Of a stretch of 64,000 nucleotides of DNA, positions 1 through 11,620 are shown piece after piece. A program made the position numbers and the translations under genes. The DNA is from Coptis chinensis (lineage: Eukaryota > Streptophyta > Magnoliopsida > Ranunculales > Ranunculaceae). The notes beneath the pieces were generated by a model, which saw only the letters and a program-made list of their open reading frames with translations, was not told where the DNA came from and ran no database searches. The first letter of the stretch is position 1. Each line of letters starts with the position of its first letter. The stretch spans positions 77,715,501 to 77,779,500 of the forward strand of contig CM027378.1 of the NCBI GenBank assembly GCA_015680905.1. The letters are read 5' to 3'.

Positions 1-548
1 ATAAGCAATTAAAATAATTTGCTGAAGAAAAAATATATATTAGAATCCTAAACAACTCATATATATCTCTATTAGTAAAGTACACTATAATTAACCTGAC
101 CTTTTAAATTAGACTAACCTTTTATCTACCACTAAATATCCTTGATTAGATATTAAAATAAAATATTCAATGCCTTTAAAAAAGACTATTCCGTCATTTC
201 GACTTTTATTTCCATTTATACCCTTAAGTTATAACACACTCACAAAGGAGTTTCGTGTAAATTCAAGTTGAAAACCAAATGCACGCACTATATGACTATA
301 TGAATTGTACGCCTATATTTATTAGTCATAAATTAAGACTTAAATTACCATAAATATACTAATCCTTTCCCTTTTCGTCTCCCTCTCAATCTCTACGTAT
401 CCCACATTTTTTTGCAAACAGTAGGTAAAAAAAAAAAGTATTATCTCTTGCCCCTCTTGAAATACTTGGGATCAACCTTCTCTTCTCTGTCTCTTAAATT
501 AAAAAAAGAACCTCTAATCACTTAACCTCAACAAACAAATAGAACATT
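1..548. other. AT-rich non-coding flank
   Basis: No gene, RNA or mobile-element signature is recognised here. The sequence is AT-rich, with a CT-rich stretch near 365-500 that could be an old 5' untranslated leader of the PEP carboxylase relic that follows. Similarity to that gene starts abruptly at 549. Confidence 0.4.
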
Positions 549-1577
549 GACGTTCTTCAAAGAGAAGTTGGTCCTCAAGTCATGGAAAAGATTGAAAAGA
601 TTAGGATCCTTGCTCAGGTATGCATATACTTTATCTTCCTTCTTTTCATTACATATAGTTCATTGTAAACATGGGGAAATGCTACATTCTTTTGCATCTT
701 GCCATACATGTGTTATGATATGCTTTCCACTATTTTTTCAACCTTTTGTTTATTTTGCACTTGAGTTTTTCTTATTTTATTTGAATTGTCTATATATATT
801 GTCTAATTTGCTGTTTGAAACGTTGGTGTTGCACTTTTCCTTGCATTTGATCTTTTTTCCTCTGTTTTATACTTACTTGCCGAAATTTTGTTGATCTAAG
901 AACTTGAGTACTACTAAATTAAATCTGCAATGTCACCCTATGTGTATAGTGTTTTGTTTTGAGATGTGGGCATTCGTCTTTTCCTCCTATTTCTTCATTA
1001 GTTTGATGTTTACTGAACTGATGAATTGGGCATGTTCTGTTAAGAGTGCTCTCAATATGAGGACGGCAGGGATTGAAGACATGGCAGAGGTGCTTGAAAA
1101 GCAGTTAAAGTCGGAGATATCAAATGTGACACTAGAAGATGCTCTTACACCGGCTAGAGCATTGACCATTATCTCAATCTCATGACTATTGGCGAAACCC
1201 ACCACCGTAATCTGATTGTATTACACTACTTCTTGGCTAATTAGTACAAGCATCCACTTGATATGTTTTCTATTTTTTACTTGGCGTGACTTGAGATATC
1301 TTTAATGTTTTGCATACAAGGTAATGTAAAGGCTTAAATGACCCTTTTGTCTAAATCTTGTGACGATATCTTTAATAAGTTGATACATAGTGGGATTGCT
1401 CCCGAATATCTCTATGACACAGTCTGTAAACAGGTTTGTTTTTCCTTTTTCTTTTCCTAAATTGAAGAGGTAATTGGTTGTGGTGTTGATCAGTTTTTGC
1501 TGCAGGTGGTGGAGATTGTTCTTACAGCTCACCCCACACAGATAAACCGGCGCACCTTGAAGTACAAACACATCAGA
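549..1577 (+). pseudogene. Bacterial-type PEP carboxylase, N-terminal fragment
   Basis: This is a relic of a plant bacterial-type phosphoenolpyruvate carboxylase (PPC4 class), which fixes bicarbonate onto PEP to give oxaloacetate. Four exons are readable: 549-617 (DVLQREVG, then ...IRILAQ), about 1045-1218 (SALNMRTAGIEDMAEVLEKQ), about 1320-1433 (SCDDIFNKLIHSGIAPE) and 1506-1577 (VVEIVLTAHPTQINRRTLK). The last holds the LTAHPTQ motif with the catalytic His. Splice sites GT/AG are kept at 618, 1434 and 1505. The copy is dead: the start codon region is missing, a 1-nt frameshift occurs near 1164-1170 inside exon 2, and similarity stops after KYKHIR. The family is normally over 1000 residues, so only about the first tenth remains. 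I recognised this from the family motifs; it is not the housekeeping plant-type enzyme, because INRRTL follows TAHPTQ. Confidence 0.85.
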
Positions 1578-1794
1578 GACAACTGTGGAGCTAAACAATT
1601 CAGTCACAAGACCTCTAGATATGTTTTTATTTGAAGTTTTGTGTATATTTGACAGTTTTAGGGTGTGCTTCAATTCTGGGAAACATTTTTCTGAAATATA
1701 TCAATTCAAAACTCAAAATATTGCTTTCAATATTCCAAGAAATAGATTTTCTAGCAGTATTTTCCATCAGTCATAAGTGTATAAAGTCAAAATC

Positions 1795-3043
1795 AGTTGA
1801 GGTTCCTTGAGAATATCCTTGAAAGTGGAATTAAAAACTGCTTTGTGAAATACAAGGGGAGATTGCAAGACTGTTATGTTTGTTCAAATCAGCCCAAGTT
1901 TTGCAGACTCAGTAGAGACCCTCTGTTCACTGATCTTTGCGAGTTGAGTTCGAGGAGTTGAGCATGAACCTGTAGCACATAAACAAGCGTGATACTCGTG
2001 GAGTTGTTCAGGTACAAGCAGATGGTATGCTTCTCATATCTTTACACTAACAATATCAAAAGCGTTGTTCGTATCGAAGGTACTTATTCTTGATGGGAAG
2101 TAATGAAACTACAAAACAGCTTGCAATCATTGTAGGTGAGGTTTGCTGCTCGTGAACAACTCTGCAGAAGTCTTCAAGAGAAGGTAAAGATAACGACTTC
2201 AGAACATCAATGAAATTATTTTTTATTTGTGATCTAACTAAAAATTTAACTGTTGTTCTTGCATTTTTGACAGACACGGGATCTCGAGAGTCAATTGGCT
2301 AAGGAGATGAAAGCTAGACTCCAACATGAAAATAGAGTTGTTGCTGCTTCATCTAAACCATCTTCTTCATTTGCGTTTTCATACCGAAATCCGATAATCT
2401 GGACACAGAAAAAAAACCGCCACTTGGACCCTCCAAGTTGAGGCCTCCATTGAAGGGCATAACTAACCTTCCTTCAATGCCTAAGATCAATCCCCTGTAA
2501 AACAGGCACAGCCAATCGTACCTCACCATCAACAGATGAAAAGGAGAATATTTCTGGGACAATGAGAACAAGCAACACCAAAACTCTGATGCAACCAAGG
2601 CGAGTCTCAATTTCAGTGCGGCCTCCTCAAGCTTCAACTCAGACTCACACATGTTATCTACAATGAAACTGGTTGATTATTCGACTATTCGGACCTTGAT
2701 TCCCCAACCCAAAATGCGGGTCTCAATTATTGCTACCCTCTGCCCAGAGTCACACATGCCATCCACGGTGAAACCAATTGATTATGCAACTGTCCGGACT
2801 TTGATTCCCCTGCCCAAAAGGCGGGTTTCTCTTGCTACTGAGCGTCCAGGGTCACAGTTATTCCCTACAATGTCACCACGGAACACCTTAAAATCTCATA
2901 TTGATACTGGTGGTGTAAGGGCTCAACTATCATTTGCAAGGGAGTCAAGAAAGATATCAAAGCTATTCCCACCAATATCGGAGTTGAAGTCGACACCAGA
3001 GGGAGAGGTTATTCCTGTCACCAGCAAAGAAGCAAGTACTTAG
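1795..3043 (+). pseudogene. Kinesin-14 relic: end of motor domain plus tail
   Basis: The segment 1849-1950 reads GDCKTVMFVQISPS then ADSVETLCSLIFAS, the end of the motor core of minus-end-directed kinesin-14 proteins (usual family form GDCKTLMFVQISPS...ETLCSLNFASRVRGIE). A stop and frameshift follow directly after IFAS, near 1950. Downstream pieces fit the tail of the same family: about 2150-2184 (EQLCRSLQEK), 2275 onward (TRDLESQLAKEMKARLQ), a basic proline-rich piece near 2440 (LRPPLKGITNLP), and an open tail exon at 2651-3043 with repeated RRVSLATERP-like units and a KLFPPISEL end. At least three frameshifts separate these pieces. It lies directly behind the PEP carboxylase relic in the same orientation. 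The exact kinesin-14 subgroup is not resolved. Confidence 0.75.
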
Positions 3044-4609
3044 AAAGTCCATCAATGCAAGTTGGCTCATGGAAACCAAAGCACCCAACAATGGTTGCAT
3101 TGCACAGGAAACATTTCGTGTGGAGCCCTCTCAAGCAAATAAATCAAAAGAACAATAGGAAGTCAGGAAGTCATTGTTGTCTTCTAGAACCTCATATTAC
3201 TAAATGTTGTTTGAAGTTTCGAACTGATTTTCACATTCACCCACGCATGTAATTTATTGTCTTAAACATGTAAAGCTCCTTTGCTACATTCTAACTTGAG
3301 TATGTACCTGAAAGTAATGTTCAACGTGTTTATCAACAAGATAAATTAATGCATAGTTCCTTGATGGTTGTTGAAATTTGATGCTTCTCGTGTCCAATGT
3401 TTTGGAAGCTAATTAATCTACGATGTTTTTTTGATAATCTAGGTGAAACTCAATGGATTGAATCTTCTCGATTCGTTCTCAAAATAGAGGAACAAGAACC
3501 GCAACTATAGTATGCATACTCAAGTTGTAATGGGCCCTCTGAAACAATGACAGCTTGACGCTCCATAATATTCAAATATATTATTTATTTGAAACGTCGA
3601 ACAACAGCTAAACTCAAATTGATCAAGAGGAAGCTCAACACCGGAAAATACACTTAGCGTATTGAAGTTGGTTTATGATGAATAAATTACATTTTTTTTT
3701 TTCAAGAACAAATTTGATAATAGTTATATCAATTTACACTTTCATTTCTTTTTGAATCCCAATTGTTTCATAGAAGTAATGTTGTTTTAGATTTCTACTA
3801 ACTAATTTATTGAACACAAATAGATGTAATATATATACTGCATAAACAATGTCACTATTCCAATGTACTTATGCTCCTTTTATTTTTATCCACAACATTT
3901 CTTTAGAAAAAAAAAATTGTTTATCCCTTTATATTTATTTCAGAGTTGCACGCCCGTTAAAAACCAAGAAAAACATGCTCACATATTCCTATGAGAATAA
4001 CATAAACTACCCAATAAAACATCATAACCTATGCAGAATAGAGTCGATAAATCTTTGCAAGATACCATATATTCTTAAACCCATTCTTTTCATATAAAAC
4101 CTCTACTTCTTGCCCTTCTTTAAACTCCATTCTCCTCCTTCACACTCACTCTCACAAACTTCTGCATAATCACACTGTACTTTACAAACTGAATTTTACT
4201 CTTAGAATAAACAAAACCCTTTCTGGGATCATTTTATTTTATTGGTTTTAACTATTATTGTAGACTTTACATCCAGGACCATCCTAGAACCTCAGATGAG
4301 TATGGCAGTGGCTACCCTATAGACATCTTTGTTAAACTAGCATCTAAGTGAATCCATCCGTCAATCTCTTAAAAAACGGCCACACTTGCCAAGTACAATT
4401 TTTCATCTTTGAGTTCTGATTTCCACTGACTTTTGTGTTACCCATGTCATTTGATGGATGCTAGCATTCATGATTGTGCTGCAGTTACAAATGGGATTTT
4501 ATTTAAAGTAAGATAATGAATGAACTGCTTACTTGCCATCTGTTGGATTTTGGTTCTCTAAACATATGTTCATCCTAACTAAAAAGTTGGTATATGATCT
4601 CATGACCAG
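3044..4609. other. Non-coding interval
   Basis: Beyond short chance reading frames I see nothing identifiable. The region is AT-rich, with an A-run near 3908-3917. It separates the kinesin relic from the beta-glucosidase relic. Confidence 0.4.
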
Positions 4610-5506
4610 GATCCTGCTAGGCTGAAAGCTAATGGAATAATTGTAGGATGGGGACAACAAAGATTGCTGGACTATGTAAAACTGAATTACAAAAATCCTG
4701 CAGCTATAATCCATGAAAATGGTAATACCATTAAACTTCCCCCACAACGTCTGAACCTTGAATTTTTTTGCTTCAGCTTAATAACACTAATATGCTATGT
4801 GGATCCAGCTGATTGAGTTTTCAGATGTTGCACCTTTTAATATTGCAGGACTTCCAATGACTAGCGATGACTCATCTAATCCAACAACCCGCAATGACAC
4901 TGTAAGAATTAAATTGTTACAGATATATATAAAAAATTTGCATCCATCCATAAGGTATAAATTTTGTTTTGCTACACACTAACACACCTACTCACTTCCT
5001 TTAAACAAAATTTGCCTTAGTTTCTATTTTATGGATGTTAGAGAGCTTGGAAGCATGGACATAACTGAAGCATTATCCAGTACTACCCTTTTCCTAAGCA
5101 TAAAATTTTGGTACCTTGGTAGATCAATGAAAGTCCTAAACATGAAGTTACAAACACGTCTTAATTGTTCACTAATCAAACCAAACCAAATTTTGCTTAT
5201 ACCTTAGCATATTTATTCGATAAACTGTTGAGTTATTACCATTTTATACAAAGAGTTACATCTATTTAGTCAATAAAAAAACATGTACCAAAGACATAAT
5301 CCAAGACCTTCACGCTCTAATTTCTAAATTTTTATTGCAGGAATGGATCAAACCTCGGGGGATACTTTATATGGTCCTTTCTTGATGTTTTTCAAGTAAC
5401 GGGTGGTTACACTTCTCATTTCGGTCTTTATGGAGTAGACTTCCGTGACAAGAAAAGAAGGAGGTACCCGAGGCAGTCAGTTGAATGGTATTCTATTTTG
5501 AAATAA
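4610..5506 (+). pseudogene. GH1 beta-glucosidase, C-terminal fragment
   Basis: This is the 3' part of a plant glycoside hydrolase family 1 gene, enzymes that hydrolyse beta-glucosides of defence compounds, hormones or lignin precursors. The exon at 4610-4721 ends with KNPAAIIHENG, containing the second catalytic Glu in the family's (I/V)xENG motif, followed by a GT donor. The exon at 4849-4899 encodes GLPMTSDDSSNPT. The terminal exon at 5341-5506 encodes NGSNLGGYFIWSFLDVFQ, then GLYGVDFRDKKRRRYPRQS, and a natural TAA stop. The family's usual GYFVWSxxDxFE...YGLYYVDF...KRxPKxSxxW pattern is clear. About two thirds of the gene upstream is missing, including the first catalytic Glu (NEP motif), and the exon joining GLPMT to NGSN is degraded. 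A truncated non-functional copy is the best reading. Confidence 0.85.
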
Positions 5507-6254
5507 ATTGCATTTCTTGAGAATGAAGTAGATTCATGATTCCATGAATCGAATATGTCCTGCCATTGGTGAGCAATCTGTCAATAATGAGTTAGTACAT
5601 AATGGCCCAAACCAACTAATTGTTTTACAATACTCAATCCCAGAACAATATATAAAATGGCCCAAACTTATTTATAATAGCGGTACAAAGACTGAAAAAC
5701 ATTGGTAATTCAGTAGTCCAAAAACAGCTATATTACGAACAAATATATAATATGTAGTTCTTTTTAAATGTTTGAATATCTTTTTCAATTCACTTGGTAT
5801 TTGAGGCACCGTGTTTGAGTTCCGTGGTTTACCGCAGATTGACTATAGAGTATATATATACTAACATTAAAACATATATGCACCTTGTGTAGTTTTACAC
5901 CAACTCTATGGGGCACTTGGGATTTCGTAAGCAAATCCAAGATAGGTATTTCAACATCTATATGTGATGAAAAATTACAGCCCATTCAAGTGTGTAGTTC
6001 GAACATTTATACCTTTGTACATTATTGATACTTCCTTCACAAATCCAATCCAAAAGGAAGAGGGATTGAACCAAATCACAAATAGGTCCGGTTCATTAAT
6101 GTTAGTGTGATGCCAATCGGCTAATAATAATAGTATAATACTAGTAACATCCCCATAAAACCAAAATTTCAAAAAAACAAGAGACCAAATAAAGATCCAA
6201 ATAAGTCCAAATTGACTCATACTACGACGGACGATCAACAAGTAGTGACGACAG
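5507..6254. other. Non-coding interval
   Basis: No recognisable gene, RNA or repeat was found between the beta-glucosidase relic and the aminotransferase pseudogene. Confidence 0.35.
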
Positions 6255-6406
6255 ATGATTTCAACCTTCGAAAGCAAATTGTTTCAAAATGCAAAAGGTA
6301 GTATAGATCTCCAAAGTGAATTAAGCATTCACGAAAAATGTTCATGGCTTCAATCACAACATATAGGCAATGACATCGAATTCGACACACCTTTCGGTAA
6401 GCGACG

Positions 6407-6888
6407 TGTTTCGACCCCCACCTACGTGGCAAACGTCCATTGGTAGGAGTCTCCACTTTATTCGTTTAATCGAAAGGGCTAAAGCCCAATTCGCAATATC
6501 ATGGATCAATGTACAGGCCCATTAACTCATGTGTCTAAGGCTGAACCTTAGCCACATGGCTTGCCACTAATGTACGTTGATTTATGTCCAAATTTATTTC
6601 TTATCAAAAAGATAATTATCAGTTGAAAGTTATAGTCTATCACAATTACTCAAGCTACAAGATTACTTGAGCTACAAGGACTCTCTACTCTACCTATATA
6701 AATACCAAATTATTTTTCATATAGAACTACGTTCTTGAGACTTGATCCCACTGATAATTTGGGTACGTAGGCAACCGCAAGGTACAGTCTCATCATTCCC
6801 CCGATCACCATCATTTTTCTAATTACTTTTATACGTTCTTCGTCTTTTTCATCAACACTTGGTGTTTTGATCATATTTGGTCGAAACA
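6407..6888 (+). repeat. 5' LTR of the Tat element
   Basis: It starts TGTTTCGACC and ends GGTCGAAACA, with matching copies at 17945-18429 and, reversed, at 48810-49295 and 54197-54680. A TATA-like CTATATAAAT lies near 6695-6704 and could be the promoter. The terminal tgtttcga/tcgaaaca forms a short inverted repeat, as is normal for LTRs. Confidence 0.95.
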
Positions 6889-6892
6889 TAAT

Positions 6893-6907
6893 TGGCGCCG
6901 TCTGCGG
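6893..6907 (+). other. Primer-binding site
   Basis: TGGCGCCGTCTGCGG lies four bases after the 5' LTR. It starts with TGG, as expected for pairing with the CCA end of a tRNA. By family knowledge this form resembles the tRNA-Arg-type site of Tat/Ogre-like elements; the tRNA identity is inferred. The same sequence occurs on the minus strand at 54178-54192 in the second copy. Confidence 0.8.
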
Positions 6908-7825
6908 TTCTTATACTACAACCTCGATCATGTTCTCATGAAGTTATGACGATACCGAAGAGCTCAAGGTCCCGATGTGATTACCGACGATCATCACAAA
7001 CATGATGGTCAAGGACAACTTGGCCGACAAAGATAATACCTTCAAATACCGCCGCTCCACCAATGCCAAATTATTCAAATGAGTTTATTATTGCTTCCGA
7101 CGATTCTCCAAAGATCCGATGCGGATAATGTAAGTCATATGTCTCGAGAAGCACTTCTTCAAAAGTTAAAGACTGTCCGCGAAAACGAATAATTACTACA
7201 AAGGCCATCTTAAACGACGCGCTCCACTCGTAGATGATGTTGTATCTGTCACACCACAACGCCACACACGCCAAACGGACATAATAATGTGTGTGGGATC
7301 GTTTAAGTGGTGAGGATGAGATTCGCGATATTCGCAATGACCATCAACGAAGTTAAGAGTAATGGGCTTAATTTAATTCCCGACCTCCGCCGAAATCTCC
7401 ACCCACTTGGTCACGCTCACTCGGTAGGCAAGGTATCGCTAATAATCGTCCGATTGCACCCCACGATCCTACAAATTATTGGCAAGTCCCGAGGAATTCG
7501 AGTGGCGAATGTAATAATGATCGCGACTCATGATCGGAACCATCGGATGGTGAAACACTTCAGAACGCTGTTCTTATCATTCAACATTATCGTCGATCGA
7601 AAGCCCAACGCATACCATCCATTAATCATCTCGACACGAAACGATGAATCTTCGCCGCTTTCTTCTCGTTTCGCTTCCCCCATAGGCGCCATCGCGGACT
7701 ATGATCACGATCCAACAGATCTGGATCTAATGACTCCTCAACGTGTCGAGAAATGATTAAAAAGCTCTTCCGACGGCGATCATTTTGAATCGACACTAGA
7801 AAATCTGGCAGTTGAAGATGGTATT
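6908..7825 (+). other. Leader and degraded gag 5' region of the Tat element
   Basis: The region lies between the primer-binding site and the recognisable gag domain. A 149-codon frame (7307-7756) has no domain I can name and lacks agreement with flanking frames. It probably mixes untranslated leader and a frameshifted, low-complexity gag N-terminus. Confidence 0.4.
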
Positions 7826-8760
7826 TTGGACAAATTTTCTCTCGCCGTCCAAAGGGCTACTCATAACAAAGACTTCAAACAACTAGAGTTTGATCAATAT
7901 GATGATGTCGAGGGTTGCCCTATGCTTCATGTGATTAATTTTACAAACAAACTGGTTTTATCGGGAGGTGATGATGCTTTAAAATGCAAACTTTTCCCTT
8001 CTACATTAAAAGGGGAAGCGTTGGTATGGTTTAGCGAATTACCTTCGCGCTCTATTCGTCGATTCAAGGACTTAACTGAAAAGTTTTCAAGACATTTTCA
8101 TCATAATCTCAAACGTCCAAATGGAGTCCGAGTTCTTTTCAACATCAAGCAACAACGTGAGGAAACTCTCCGTAGTTTTATCGCCGCGTTTTAAAAGCCG
8201 CCGTGAGATTTCTGAACAATCCGATCTAATGGTGGTTTACGCTTTTAAAGAAGCTATCTTGTTTGATAAAGATGGGTTATACAACTCTTTTGTTCGGGAT
8301 ATTCCATCTTCCGACGTGTGTTATACCAGAGAGTTCAACAATTTATCAATGTTGAAGACGACACGGCTGCTCGAACTTGTCGTGACAAAGATAATAAAGG
8401 AAAGGATTTCAATGATCAACGAAATAAACAGAAGAATCCGACTTTTGATCAACAACAATCCAAATCGAGCCTCCTCCGATAAGAAAGAAGACTCCACGAA
8501 AGGGGACCGGAAAGCCTTTTACTGATTTTGAATTAACTCGCTTAATACCAAATATGCGGTAGTTTACGACAAAATCAAGGATAAGAGTCTGCTCACTCCG
8601 CCGTTTTCCTTGCGCGACGACACTAAAACAACTCGCGATAAATCGTTATGGTGCAAATTTCATAATGATTATGGTCATGAGACGAGAATTGTCGGTTTTG
8701 GGGAAGAATTGAAAAGCTTGTGCGTAATGGGAAACTTGATCAATATTTGCGTAAGAAAGT
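7826..8760 (+). pseudogene. Tat element gag (capsid) remnant
   Basis: The frame at 7826-8194 contains the retrotransposon Gag signature: LKCKLFPSTLKGEALVWFSELP, then RRFKDLTEKFSRHF and REETLRSFIAAF, where the ALxWF and F..F.. positions of the capsid-like domain are visible. A stop interrupts it at 8192. Further gag-like protein continues in shifted frames to about 8525, including a charged stretch rich in D, N, K and Q. At about 8650 a short CKFHNDYGHET segment resembles the conserved C-terminal part of plant Ty3 Gag, just upstream of protease. Gag would package element RNA in cytoplasmic particles. At least two frameshifts make this copy non-functional. Confidence 0.85.
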
Positions 8761-9044
8761 AACAACTCAAGCTTTAACTATTAATCGATCACAATGTCAT
8801 TAAGGTTGGACATGCCATCATTGATTCATTGTCCAATACTCGAAAACCGCTTTCGTCGCTCTAAAGTCAAATATCCGCCTAATTTGTAACGGTTAACGGA
8901 TCAATTTCGTGGAAGGTTTTCGCACGGAGACTATTGAAGATGAACCATTATGTTTCACTGACCAAGATCTAATGGGCGTGCATGTTCCTCATTATGATGC
9001 TGTCGTGATAACTGCGTAGATATCACCGTACGTATGCGTGTCAA

Positions 9045-9287
9045 ACGATAATGATTGACACCGGTAGTTCACTAAGCGTCATGTTTTCTGGGTGTTATCG
9101 CAGTATTCCTTTTATTGATAACTTGGTCACCCCTGAAAATGCGCTATCGTTGGTTTTGATGGTACCGCTACTCATTTGCGTTGGAAAGGTGTCTCTCCCG
9201 GTCACTCTTATGCAGAAGGAAGTCAATATTGATTTCTTATTGATGGATTGTAAATCCCCTTACAATGTCATCCTTGGTAGAGATTGA
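9045..9287 (+). pseudogene. Tat element aspartic protease remnant
   Basis: The 78-codon frame starts MIDTGSSLSVMF with the catalytic DTGSS of retroelement aspartic proteases and ends YNVILGRD, the usual second hallmark (ILGR). The product would cleave the Gag-Pol polyprotein. The domain is short but recognisable. A stop follows GRD, and the surrounding frames are broken, so no polyprotein can be made. Confidence 0.85.
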
Positions 9288-9599
9288 TTCATTATATGGA
9301 AGTCGCCGCCTCAACATATCATCAAGCCATCAAGTTCCCATTCAATAAAAAGTATGTAAGGTCTTGCGCAATGATCAACCGCATCTCTAATTTGCCACGA
9401 CAATGTTCTCGATGATTATAAGAAGTCCGAAGTTGTTGGACGAACTATTCTCGAGTTCCAACGCCGTCAAATAGCAATTACAAAGATCCGGGACCTTCAG
9501 TTTACTCGCCAATAGAAATGTTGAAGGACCCCGACGATCGATCCACTTTTAGAAGTTCAAATTGGCCAACTCCCCTCAAGAGACTACTTTTATTTCAAA

Positions 9600-10980
9600 T
9601 TAACTTCCGGAAGAGGAGAGACAAGAGCTTATTTTGTTATTGCGGAAGAATAATCATGTGTTTGCTTGGCGAATAGAGCAAATGCCTGGTATAGATCCTT
9701 CGGTGGCTTGTCATAAACTCGACATTGATCCTAATGCAAAACCAGTTCGACAAAAGCCCGAAGGATGGCCCCCGATAGAAAGATGAAAGTGAAAGACAAA
9801 ATCGACCGCCTCTTGTCCGTTAACTTTATAAGGCCCGTGACTTATCCAACATGGATGTCAAATGTTGTCGCAGCGCCTAAAAAGAGCGGCAAATTACGTG
9901 TTTTGTATCGATTTCACAAATCTCAATAAGGCTTGTCCGGTTCATCCATATCCATTGCCTCAGATATCCGAAATGGTCGATGCAACATCCGGTTTTCAGC
10001 GTTTGTCTTTTGGATGCTTATTCCGTTATCATCGATTCCGTTATTCATTGAGGACCAAGAGTTCATCATTCATTCTGCACCAAGGCATTTACTATTACCG
10101 TAATGCCTTTCGGTCCGAAAAATGCCGGAGCCACATATCAAAAGCTAGTCAACACTATTTTTTCCGACATACTTGAAAAGACGAATAAGCATACATCGAC
10201 GACATGGTTGTCAAATCTACGTAAGCACCCGATCATCTTATCGATTTGCAAGTCGTTTTTCGACGACTCTCCAATTTCAACATGCGCTTTGAATCCGGCT
10301 AAGTGTTCTTTTCGGTTTATCATCCGGTAAATTCTTAGGATACATGATGACTAGACGCTGAATTGAAGCAAATCCGATCGATTCGAAGCTATCCTTGAAA
10401 TGCCTTCTCCGACGTCAAAGAAAGAAATTAACGACTTACGGGACGCTTTGGCCCCTAAAATCGCTTTATCTCTCGGTATTACGATCGATGCCGCCCTTTT
10501 TCCAAACATTGAAAGACGATCAATTTGACGAGGAGGATGGAACTTGCATTTCGTCATTTGAAAGCATACTTAGTCCAACCTCCGGTTCTTGCCACCCAAA
10601 GAACGGGCAGCCTATAGGTCAGATTTAGCCGCCAGCGATCATGCCGTAAGTGCGTCTTATTTGTCAACGGTGGTGATGGTCGCCCTATATTCTTTGTTAG
10701 CAAGACTCTTACAACTTTGAAACAAGATATTCTCGAGTGGAGAAAATTGCATTGGCTTTGGTTCATGCTGCCCGACGTCTTAAACCTTATTTCCAGGGAC
10801 GAAGTCGTCAAAGTTTATAACGGAATATCCATCGCGAAAAGCTTTTTCGCAATGCCCGAATCAAGTCGCCTCGCAGAATGGGAAAGTTACCTTAAGCTTT
10901 ATAGCATTGTGTTTGAAACTCGCATACCGAAAAGGACAAGCTTTGGCTTCGCTAATGGCTGATTTTCCAATTGAGGATAT
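9600..10980 (+). pseudogene. Tat element reverse transcriptase and RNase H remnant
   Basis: Reverse transcriptase pieces run through several frames: a pre-RT segment with HKLDIDP and the KPVRQK hallmark near 9715-9760, SGKLRV near 9890, FTNLNKACP (9918-9945), YPLPQI (9950), MPFGPKNAGATYQ (10103) and the catalytic YIDDM in another frame near 10190-10205. RNase H follows with RPIFFVSKTL (about 10683) and SSRLAEWESYL (10860). The polymerase would copy element RNA into DNA in virus-like particles. I count at least four frame changes between 9600 and 10980, so this copy cannot work. A short homologous piece is kept in the second element at 53605-53961. Confidence 0.9.
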
Positions 10981-11087
10981 TCTTATGTCCGACGATTACT
11001 AGACGAAGAGAATGTCGCCGACAACACGCCATTACCTCCTCTCGGGGGCGATGATTTGCCAAACTTATCGATGTATCCGCTAATTGT

Positions 11088-11290
11088 TGGATTGTTTATA
11101 CTGATGGTTCGCATAATAAGTATGGCTCCGGTATTGGGTGTGTAATCTTGCAACCGAATGGAGAAAAAATTGAGAAGTCGTTTTGGGTTTTGATGCTTCA
11201 AATAATGAGGCCGAAAGTAATGGTTGTCATTTTCATTTGGCTTTTTCTTTCTCTTCTTCACTTGGGGGCTTACTAAACTACAATTATTCA
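11088..11290 (+). pseudogene. Second, archaeal-type RNase H remnant
   Basis: Around 11089-11190 a frame reads WIVYTDGSHNKYGSGIGC, then VILQPNGEKIE. The YTDGS...GxGxG pattern is the first strand and catalytic Asp of an RNase H fold, placed after the ordinary RNase H and before integrase. A second RNase H of archaeal type at this position is a known feature of Tat-lineage plant elements. Frameshifts break it downstream. The archaeal subtype is inferred from position. Confidence 0.65.
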
Positions 11291-11620
11291 CAGATTCTAA
11301 GTTAGTCGCTAGCCGGTTTGGTGGATCGTGATGCATTTCGTGGACGATAGAATGGCAGCTTATGTGGACTTAATTCATCGGATTGCTCGAAATTTTGATT
11401 CTATCGGATTGTCGGCGGCGTCCGCATGGCATGACGCGACATCGCGGATTCTCTTGCTTATTTATCCACGCGGCGGTTAAGTCGATAAGCCTCGCCAGAT
11501 AACCATTGAATTTCAAAAGGAACCGAAGTATCGACCGTCCATCGAGGATGTGCGCGATATGTACATCACTCGAGTTGTTTTTCATCAAGACATTTTCTCG
11601 AGGAATCACGTTATGCCAAT

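Noticed and set aside
6255-6446. 63-codon gene
   Set aside because: Its first part is the aminotransferase exon and its end reads into the LTR; it is not a separate gene.
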